The position numbers and the translations under genes were made by a program. From positions 1 through 16,837 of the forward strand of contig CAYMOU010000061.1 in assembly GCA_964392115.1 (NCBI GenBank): a stretch of DNA of 16,837 nucleotides, in the 5' to 3' direction. The stretch comes from CAYXWM01 sp964392115 (GTDB taxonomy: Bacteria; Bacillota; Clostridia; Lachnospirales; WRBF01). Positions 7,267-12,942 of the stretch are shown one piece after another. Under the pieces are notes generated by a model. That model was not told the origin of the DNA. It was given only the letters and a program-made list of their open reading frames with translations, and ran no database searches. Within the stretch, counting starts at the first letter, position 1. Each line of letters begins with the position of its first letter.

Positions 7267-8700
7267 TTAGTATGCTTTACCCCAAACAACCATATGCTTG
7301 GCTTCACCGGAGCAGTAAACGCATTTTCCGCTCACTTGTTCGCCGTCAAAAGGAATGCAGCGTGAGGTTGCGGCGGTTTGTTCTTTAATGGCAAGTTCGC
7401 ATTCTTGAGAACCGCACCAGTCGGCTTTAATAAAGCCGGGTGTTTCTTCCAGAGTTTTTTTGAACTCGTCCATGTTGGTAGCTGTGTAGGTGCTTGATTC
7501 TCTGTGAGCCAGAGCCTTGTTGTAGAGGCCTTGTTGTATGTCCTCCAAAGCCGCTGTTACTTCTTTGCTTATTTCCGCAAGTTGAACTATGGTTTTTTCG
7601 CCATTGTCTCTGCGAACCAAAACAGCTTGACCCTTTTCCAAATCTTTAGGGCCGATTTCAACCCTCAAAGGAACACCCTTCATTTCGTGTTCGGAGAATT
7701 TCCAACCGGGAGATTTATCGGAATCATCAATTTTTACACGACAAACCTTGCTGAGTTCATCTTTAAGCTTGGCGGCATTTTCCAATACGCCTACTTTGTG
7801 CTGTGCGATAGGCACGATAATAACCTGTACAGGAGCCACTTTAGGCGGTAAAACAAGGCCGCTGTTGTCTCCGTGAACCATTATCAATGCTCCCATCAAA
7901 CGAGTGGAAAGACCCCAAGAGGTTTGGTGTACGTATTGAAGTTGGTTGTCTTTATCGGTGTATTGTATTTCAAAAGCACGGGCAAAGCCGTCTCCGAAAT
8001 AATGAGTGGTTCCGGATTGGAGAGCTTTTCCGTCGTGCATTAAGCTTTCGATGGAGTAGGTTGCCATAGCGCCGGCGAATTTTTCTTTTTCGGTCTTTCT
8101 ACCCCTTAACACCGGTATGGCTAGGACATTCTCGCAAAATTCCGTGTAAACGTCCAACATACGAAGGGTTTCTTCTTGTGCTTCTTGGGCTGTAGCGTGG
8201 GCGGTGTGGCCCTCTTGCCATAAAAATTCCATGGTGCGAAGGAAAGGCCTTGTGGTTTTTTCCCAACGAACAACGGAACACCATTGATTGTATAACTTTG
8301 GCAAATCTCTGTATGATTGAATTACATCAGCATAATGTGAGCAAAACAGGGTTTCGGAGGTAGGACGAACGCAAAGCCTTTCTGTAAGCTTTTCCTGTCC
8401 TCCGTGAGTAACCCAAGCAACTTCCGGCGCAAAGCCCTCTACATGGTCTTTTTCCTTTTGCAATAAGGATTCCGGAATGAACATAGGCATATATACGTTT
8501 TCGTGACCGGTGGCTTTAAAACGAGTGTCCAGTTCCTTTTGTATCAATTCCCAGATGGCATAGCCGTAGGGTCTGATTATCATGCAACCTCTTACCGAAG
8601 AATAGTCTGTTAAGTCAGCCTTTGTAACCACGTCTGTATACCATTTGGCAAAATCCGTTTCCATATTGGTAATAGATTCAACTACCTTATCTTTACCCAA
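7267..8700 (-). CDS. proS: Prolyl-tRNA synthetase, short 'type 3' form
   Basis: This class II synthetase attaches proline to tRNA-Pro. At 477 residues it is the eukaryote/archaea-like form without the large inserted editing domain of E. coli ProRS. Motif 2 is seen in VRWEKTTRPFLRTMEFLWQE, followed by the family's EGHTAH. Motif 3 is GLSTRLMGALIMVHGD. An anticodon-binding domain follows (VIIVPIAQ onward), then the C-terminal extension with cysteines (CGSQECE, CVYCSGEAKHMVVWGKAY) that usually binds zinc. The start is TTG at 8700, with GGAAGGA upstream and an N-terminus (KDKVVESITNMETDFAKWY) matching the usual family start; the first ATG, at residue 13, has no ribosome site. Lacking the INS domain, it relies on other factors to clear Ala-tRNA-Pro. 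Confidence 0.97.
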   Translation of the reverse strand: MGKDKVVESITNMETDFAKWYTDVVTKADLTDYSSVRGCMIIRPYGYAIWELIQKELDTRFKATGHENVYMPMFIPESLLQKEKDHVEGFAPEVAWVTHGGQEKLTERLCVRPTSETLFCSHYADVIQSYRDLPKLYNQWCSVVRWEKTTRPFLRTMEFLWQEGHTAHATAQEAQEETLRMLDVYTEFCENVLAIPVLRGRKTEKEKFAGAMATYSIESLMHDGKALQSGTTHYFGDGFARAFEIQYTDKDNQLQYVHQTSWGLSTRLMGALIMVHGDNSGLVLPPKVAPVQVIIVPIAQHKVGVLENAAKLKDELSKVCRVKIDDSDKSPGWKFSEHEMKGVPLRVEIGPKDLEKGQAVLVRRDNGEKTIVQLAEISKEVTAALEDIQQGLYNKALAHRESSTYTATNMDEFKKTLEETPGFIKADWCGSQECELAIKEQTAATSRCIPFDGEQVSGKCVYCSGEAKHMVVWGKAY

Positions 8701-8757
8701 GAATATCTTCCTTCCAATTATATATGATTAATATAAATATCTACGTTTATCGAAGAT

Positions 8758-8786
8758 ATTATAACACCAAAGTAATTTTATTACAA
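8758..8786 (-). promoter_or_regulatory. Promoter of proS
   Basis: On the minus strand TTGTAA (8781-8786), a 17-base spacer and TATAAT (8758-8763) form a near-consensus sigma-A promoter. It gives a leader of about 50 bases before the TTG start, too short for a T-box. Confidence 0.75.
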
Positions 8787-8822
8787 TAAATTTTGGTTAA
8801 AGAAAACCCCGGCTAATACGTG

Positions 8823-8852
8823 TTGATATTGTTTACAGTGTTACGCTATAAT
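8823..8852 (+). promoter_or_regulatory. Promoter of the 8884 gene
   Basis: TTGATA (8823-8828), an 18-base spacer and perfect TATAAT (8847-8852) form a sigma-A promoter, with an expected start near 8859. It is divergent from the proS promoter, whose -35 box is about 37 bases away. Confidence 0.75.
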
Positions 8853-8883
8853 TAATAATATAAAAAAGAGTTGGAGGTTATTT

Positions 8884-9198
8884 ATGAATAAGTATTTATG
8901 CATAATATTTCTGACAATATATACAGTGTTATCCGCAATTAATTATCCTAATTCAAACCGCACTAAAGCTTACAGCGATACTGAATGTGTACCGGTATAC
9001 AAAAGCCCTAAGTTAACCATAAAGGTGTATAAGGATTTGGTAGGTAAACTCCCGGAGGGTTTTTTAGATCCCTATATCAAAGACCATGATTATGAAGAGG
9101 GTCAAATTATTATTTGGGATATACAAGATGCAGAGGAGACAAACAACAGCATAAAGCACCCTTTATACATTTATGAGCAAGCATCTGTAATAACTTGA
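8884..9198 (+). CDS. Small exported protein of unknown function
   Basis: This 104-residue protein is not recognised. The N-terminus (MNKYLCIIFLTIYTVLSAI, then a polar stretch NYPNSNRTKAYS) is a signal peptide or a single membrane anchor; cleavage after KAYS is plausible. The remaining 70 or so residues are mixed polar and acidic, with a tyrosine-rich section and a pattern of short beta strands (LTIKVYKDL, QIIIWDIQD, LYIYEQASVIT). One cysteine remains after the likely cleavage site. GGAGG (8873-8877) lies six bases before the ATG, and a good promoter sits immediately upstream, so it is a real single-gene unit. It faces the alarmone synthetase across a shared terminator. Confidence 0.65.
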   Translation: MNKYLCIIFLTIYTVLSAINYPNSNRTKAYSDTECVPVYKSPKLTIKVYKDLVGKLPEGFLDPYIKDHDYEEGQIIIWDIQDAEETNNSIKHPLYIYEQASVIT

Positions 9199-9230
9199 CA
9201 CCTATTATTACCCCATAATCTATATAAAAA

Positions 9231-9432
9231 AACCTCGTTCTTAGAGCCTGTTTAGTATCTTCATTCAGGCGTCTTTTCGGCTAATTTTCCGCTATACTTC
9301 GTCAGTTGCTCCTAGCATATATTCTCCGAATATGCTTCGTCACAACTTCCTTGTCTAGCTAAAAATTTGCTCGAAAATCCTCCTAAAGCGAGATATTAAA
9401 CAGGCTCTTAGGAACGAGGTTAGAATTTTTTT
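9231..9432. terminator. Bidirectional terminator split by an inserted element
   Basis: Left arm AACCTCGTTC (9231-9240, part of a run of seven A's at 9226-9232) and right arm GAACGAGGTT (9412-9421) are exact complements. T7 at 9426-9432 serves the plus strand, and the A-run gives U7 on the minus strand. Removing 9244-9410 restores a compact hairpin with a TTAG loop, centred between the convergent 8884 gene and the relQ-like gene. A 164-bp palindromic element now sits in the loop. Because the element itself pairs end to end, the long stem can still form. Confidence 0.8.
9244..9407. mobile_element. MITE of 164 bp with 17-bp inverted repeats
   Basis: The ends GAGCCTGTTTAGTATCT (9244-9260) and its complement at 9391-9407 differ at one base. 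TTA flanks both sides (9241-9243 and 9408-9410) as a 3-bp target duplication. There is no open reading frame of note. The interior is nearly palindromic and contains two related blocks, CTTCGTCAGTTGCTCC and CTTCGTCACAACTTCC (starting at about 9297 and 9335), around an AT-rich inverted repeat. This is a non-autonomous element that needs a transposase in trans. The GAGCCTG end and the 3-bp T-N-A target recall IS5-family (IS1031-type) elements; that link is inference. Confidence 0.8.
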
Positions 9433-9449
9433 AAGGCGTATGTTTAATT

Positions 9450-10247
9450 TTAAAGCTTATAAATCTTTGTAAGTACGGTCAGTTGGTCGTGGAAATCGTT
9501 TAGGTGTTCTATAGAGCCTTGGGCAAAAATCTCTATAAAATGCCGGTTCAATTCGTTGACCTTTTCCGGCTGACCGATGAAATATAAAGACTCAAGCTTT
9601 TTTACTATTTTATCCACAAGGTCGTTGCGGGTTTTTACTATTTGTTGTGCCTGAATTATTTCCACCCGGATAGTACCCATTTCTTTATCCAAGTTAAAAG
9701 CCGCCTCTGCGGAGGAGGTCAGCCGTTCTTGAAGTTCGTTAGGGATTTTGTCGCTGTATTTGTATCTAAGGGAATGTTCTATGGTAGCCCAAAAATTCAT
9801 GGCAAGGGTGCGTATTTGAATTTCACAGTTAAGCTCCATAGGGCCTTTAACGGTTAAAACCTTGTATTTTACGCAGATGTGGTAGGAGCGGTAACCGCTG
9901 GGCTTGGTGTTGGTGATATAATCCTGCTTTTTGAATACGGTCATATCGTAGGATTCTCGGCTGTCGATTAGGTCTATAACCTTGTCTATATCCTCAACAA
10001 AGCGGCATATTATTCTTACGCCGGCTATGTCATAGATTTTTTCGGGTATCTCCTCAAAGCGTATGTTTTTGCGGTTCGCTTTATCCAAAATACCGGCTAT
10101 GTTTTTAACCCTACCTTCCACGGATTCGATAGGAGAATGTTCGCCTTTCTGAATATACTCCGTACGAATGTTGTTGAATTTCAAGCATATTTCGTCCACC
10201 ATTTGGCGATAGGGCAATAAGAATTCTTTCCAGTTCTGTATTTGGAT
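9450..10247 (-). CDS. relQ: Small alarmone synthetase, RelQ/YjbM-like GTP pyrophosphokinase
   Basis: It transfers pyrophosphate from ATP to GTP or GDP, making (p)ppGpp in the cytoplasm. No HD hydrolase domain, TGS or ACT domain is present, so it is a synthetase-only SAS. Counting from the proposed start (265 residues), motifs are HSPIESVEGRVK (substrate loop, about 38-48), KIYDIAGVRIICRF (about 70-83), the G-loop KPSGYRSYH (115-123) and EIQIRT (142-147) with FWATIEH (152-158). A helical C-terminus, as used for tetramer assembly, follows. TTG at 10217 is the first conventional start codon, but the frame continues upstream as QIQNWKEFLLPY, matching the conserved N-terminus of RelQ proteins. An AGGGGGG tract (10254-10260) lies six bases before ATC at 10247, which occupies the expected initiator position. 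The exact start is therefore open. Confidence 0.9.
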   Translation of the reverse strand: MQIQNWKEFLLPYRQMVDEICLKFNNIRTEYIQKGEHSPIESVEGRVKNIAGILDKANRKNIRFEEIPEKIYDIAGVRIICRFVEDIDKVIDLIDSRESYDMTVFKKQDYITNTKPSGYRSYHICVKYKVLTVKGPMELNCEIQIRTLAMNFWATIEHSLRYKYSDKIPNELQERLTSSAEAAFNLDKEMGTIRVEIIQAQQIVKTRNDLVDKIVKKLESLYFIGQPEKVNELNRHFIEIFAQGSIEHLNDFHDQLTVLTKIYKL

Positions 10248-10355
10248 AAAAATCCCCCCTTACTGCTTTTCTGTTACTGCCGGATTTAGCGTTTGATGCA
10301 TGAAACCTAAGCCGAAAAATCGGGTTATAAAAAATTGGCTATTAATAGAACCGGT

Positions 10356-10838
10356 TTATTCCTTGATATTGGGAAAGAGCCCCTTATACAACTCTTGTCT
10401 GTCAGTGCCTTCTCCGCCCAGCGGAATTTTCTTGTTTCCGGCAACTATATCGGTAATGTAAATGCCTTCAATTTTTTCATAACCTTCCATAGCTTCCAGT
10501 TTGTTTATAACTTCATCTCTGATATAATTCAAATTATCTTTGCCTTTTACCTTGTTGTAATCCAAATTATCCATAATTCTTTTTATATATGCGCTGATTG
10601 CCTTTGAGTCCACGCCGTCAGCGTTTTCAGCCTTAACTTCCACGGTAAAGTTGGTGGAAACTATATTAGGTGTGCCTATGTCCGAAAAAATTGTTGACAC
10701 CACTGTGGGGATTTTTATAAATTTATTGGCATTGTTTAGGCCTTGAAGATTATAAAAAATCAGCAGCAATACGCCGATTACTACCATAAATATAACAAAG
10801 TCAATAAAAATCCTAACACCCAAACTCCGTTTTTTCAT
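10356..10838 (-). CDS. FliL-like single-pass membrane protein
   Basis: A 160-residue protein with a short basic cytoplasmic start (MKKRSLGVR), one membrane helix (about 9-30) and an extracytoplasmic domain. That domain has the layout of FliL, the flagellar basal-body-associated protein: a beta strand FTVEVKAENADG, a helix of conserved spacing (AISAYIKRIMDNLDYNKVKGKDN), a second helix (LNYIRDEVINKLEAME) and a terminal strand IEGIYITDIVAG, comparable to the YFTEFV strand that ends FliL domains. The similarity is by pattern, so the assignment is moderate. No flagellar genes lie nearby. AAAGGGAG precedes the ATG. The relQ-like gene follows in the same direction after about 108 bases with no clear terminator, so they may share a transcript. 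Confidence 0.55.
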   Translation of the reverse strand: MKKRSLGVRIFIDFVIFMVVIGVLLLIFYNLQGLNNANKFIKIPTVVSTIFSDIGTPNIVSTNFTVEVKAENADGVDSKAISAYIKRIMDNLDYNKVKGKDNLNYIRDEVINKLEAMEGYEKIEGIYITDIVAGNKKIPLGGEGTDRQELYKGLFPNIKE

Positions 10839-11488
10839 CGTAATTACTCCCTTTACAAAATGTTCGCTTTTCTTTACGAAACGGATAATAACCGTGTTTC
10901 CCCAAAATATTTCCTGACTTTTCGGAGAATTTCCGGCTCAAATATTTGCCCTAAAAAATACCGGTTGCGGCAATATTTATGCATAATCAGTATTGTACAA
11001 TGATTATGTACAGTAAGCAAGACAATTTTATCCGGTAAACGAACGCCGAAACAATGCCGGTTAATACCGGTGCAGCCTTAAACAAGGATTAACCGGGCTT
11101 GTTCAATGGGCAAATAACTTTCTTTTGAAATTGGTATAAGCCCCTTAATAAATTGTATAATATTAGAATATGCAGAAAAAATGGGGTCTTGGATTATGAT
11201 TGGTTTCAGAGCAAATTTTATACTTCGGGTAAGAAGTTTCATCATATATAACTAATCTAATTCCATTTAAACAGTAGATAAAATTTTTTAATTTAGACAA
11301 AGATTCAAGGATACTTTACAAATTTTTATGCTTCATTAAATATGGAATTTGTATAATTTTATTATACCGGAAATTTATTGAGATTAACAGGAAATATTTA
11401 TTTAATTTTAATGTAACAATAAGTACATATTTCATTGATATAATCAAATAAATTGCAGGGCATACCCCTATCTTGAGGATTGATACAT
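10839..11488. other. Long divergent intergenic region with several inverted repeats
   Basis: About 650 bases without a credible gene separate the FliL-like gene (minus) from the metalloprotease-like gene (plus). The left half (10930-11105) repeatedly contains CCGG and forms hairpins: 10940-10950 with 10969-10978, and CCGGTTAAT (11057-11065) with ATTAACCGG (11088-11096), the latter extended by AACAA/TTGTT outside. The right half is AT-rich with small palindromes, GTATAAT-TTT-ATTATAC (11351-11367) and TTGAT-ATA-ATCAA (near 11435-11447). The promoter of the plus-strand gene could not be fixed. TATAAT at 11156-11161 has only a weak -35 (TTGGTA, 19-base spacing). Confidence 0.5.
10982..11020 (-). 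promoter_or_regulatory. Candidate promoter with overlapping palindrome, FliL-like/relQ unit
   Basis: On the minus strand TTGCTT (11015-11020), a 17-base spacer and TACAAT (10992-10997) make a plausible promoter about 150 bases before the FliL-like gene. The inverted repeat CATAATCA (10982-10989) / TGATTATG (11001-11008), centred on the -10 box, could be an operator. The -35 match is weak. Confidence 0.35.
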
Positions 11489-12652
11489 ATGAAAACCACA
11501 AAATTTGCGACAGTGATTTTGCTATGGATATTTACGACGGTAACCGTCTTTTGCCAAACCGAAAGCCCCACTGTTTACGCTTCTTACAAAAGAGACGGCT
11601 TATCCATCGTCAGCTACTCCCAAAAATGGGATAAGGATAAACTTCCCGAAGTATACGATGAATTGTTGAATAATTTTCGAGGCGACGAGTTTAAATACCT
11701 CTCCAAAGTAATACTGCGTCCAACCTCCTACGACACAATTTCCGGGCTGTATACCAACGACATTACCGTTACAAACAAGGGCCTAATCTTCGGCAAGGGC
11801 TGTTATATAGAAGTATTCAACATAGACAAATACAACACAGCCAAGGATTTTGCCCATGTTTTGGCTCATGAATACGGCCATCATTTTACTCTTTACAACA
11901 TTGCCAAAAGTGAAAACGCCTACTATGATAAATGGGCAGATTCGGCATATGCAAAAATTCGTTCACTGAATGATTACCCGGTAGTATACAGCCAAACAGA
12001 GGATTTTGACTACAGCTGGGATATACTTGAAATTGCCACCAACGATTATGTCCAGCTTATGGGCTCACCTAATGCTAAACAAAGTTATAAATATAAAGAT
12101 GCTGCACAGGCTCTGGAAAATTACAACAAGAGTTCGGATTATATTAAATCCCATTTTAACGCCAAACCACAAGCCAACACAAACATACCCTTGGCGGCTG
12201 ATGTACCGGGTTTGTGGGACTACTTTTGCAAAATCGCCGGTAAAAAACCTGCTCTCGCTTCCGCTCCGTTCATTACGAAAAGACCGGAAATAACCGGCAT
12301 CGACTCCCGAAGCTCTTTTCTCAACAATAAGTACACCATTAATTTTTCAGCTGCTTTGGGCAACGCTCCTTTTGAGTACACGCTGGTTATGTATCCCATG
12401 GATTTTCCGTTTTTGTCCCGTGCAGTCAAAACCCTTACAGACCGGGACCAATTGGCGGCTACCATAGGTACTGTGGTGGACTATGACGAAGACGGCAATA
12501 TTTTCGGCATATTTGACTACTTTACCGATAAATACCTTTTCGTAATATACGCCAAGGACAGCAAGGGCTATTTTTATTCGTCACAGCCGTATATTTATGA
12601 TTTCGGCCAAGACAGCTTTGATATTTACTTCTGGTTAAACGGAGAAAAGTAA
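11489..12652 (+). CDS. Secreted zincin-like metallopeptidase (HEYGH)
   Basis: A 387-residue exported protein with the zinc-peptidase motif HEYGH (127-131) inside a helix, HVLAHEYGHHFTLY. H127 and H131 would bind zinc and E128 would activate water. A third ligand is plausibly E181 in ILEIATNDY, 50 residues downstream, as in glutamate-type zincins. The N-terminus is a signal peptide (hydrophobic residues about 7-20, then VFCQTES); the cysteine lacks a proper lipobox. The C-terminal third (about 270-385) is beta-rich and looks like a separate immunoglobulin-like domain (ITGIDSRSSFLNNKYTINFS, FVIYAKDSKGYFYSSQPY). The ATG at 11489 is chosen over an in-frame TTG at 11480, which abuts the GAGG ribosome site (11475-11478). 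Substrate unknown; no named peptidase family is assigned. Confidence 0.75.
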   Translation: MKTTKFATVILLWIFTTVTVFCQTESPTVYASYKRDGLSIVSYSQKWDKDKLPEVYDELLNNFRGDEFKYLSKVILRPTSYDTISGLYTNDITVTNKGLIFGKGCYIEVFNIDKYNTAKDFAHVLAHEYGHHFTLYNIAKSENAYYDKWADSAYAKIRSLNDYPVVYSQTEDFDYSWDILEIATNDYVQLMGSPNAKQSYKYKDAAQALENYNKSSDYIKSHFNAKPQANTNIPLAADVPGLWDYFCKIAGKKPALASAPFITKRPEITGIDSRSSFLNNKYTINFSAALGNAPFEYTLVMYPMDFPFLSRAVKTLTDRDQLAATIGTVVDYDEDGNIFGIFDYFTDKYLFVIYAKDSKGYFYSSQPYIYDFGQDSFDIYFWLNGEK

Positions 12653-12696
12653 TATCAATTTTATAACAAAACTAAATCTTTTTTCCCATACAACAT

Positions 12697-12721
12697 GGAA
12701 ACCTCCGGGTTTCCTTTTTTT
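12697..12721 (+). terminator. Intrinsic terminator after the metallopeptidase gene
   Basis: GGAAACC (12697-12703), loop TCCG and GGTTTCC (12708-12714) are followed directly by seven T's. It lies 44 bases after the stop codon. Confidence 0.9.
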
Positions 12722-12768
12722 ATTGTAATCTTTGAAAAATAACTATTAAAGTCTTTTTGAAGGGAGTT

Positions 12769-12804
12769 TGAGGGAAACTTTTTCTTCAGAAAAAGTTTCC
12801 CTCA
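12769..12804. repeat. Perfect 16-bp inverted repeat
   Basis: TGAGGGAAACTTTTTC (12769-12784) and its exact complement (12789-12804) flank a TTCA loop. There is no T-run after either arm, and a true terminator already lies 50 bases upstream, so its role is not simple termination. It has the look of a dispersed palindromic repeat, but only one copy is present in this window. Confidence 0.6.
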
Positions 12805-12874
12805 CGGTTTTATAGGTCTTTATCGCTTTGCGGGTCGGAACTTACAGAAACTTACGTAGTTTTTTTTGCACAGG

Positions 12875-12903
12875 TTGACAACCATAAATAAAGTATGTAC
12901 CAT
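12875..12903 (+). promoter_or_regulatory. Promoter of the Ca2+-ATPase gene
   Basis: Perfect TTGACA (12875-12880), a 17-base spacer and TACCAT (12898-12903) form a sigma-A promoter about 40 bases before the ATG. The palindrome GTATG-TAC-CATAC (12893-12905) covers the -10 box and could bind a repressor. Confidence 0.65.
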
Positions 12904-12942
12904 ACTCATATAAACTGTAATAAGTACATATAGGAGAGTAAA

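Noticed and set aside
9199..9449. Possible CRISPR-like repeat structure
   Set aside because: The repeats are terminal inverted repeats with a target duplication and two loosely related internal blocks, not regularly spaced direct repeats.
10743..11003. 86-codon plus-strand open frame over the FliL-like gene start
   Set aside because: No ribosome site, no coding-like composition, and it overlaps the start and leader of the minus-strand gene.
11316..11501. 61-codon minus-strand open frame before the metallopeptidase gene
   Set aside because: The composition is that of AT-rich non-coding DNA, and it overlaps the ribosome site of the opposite gene.
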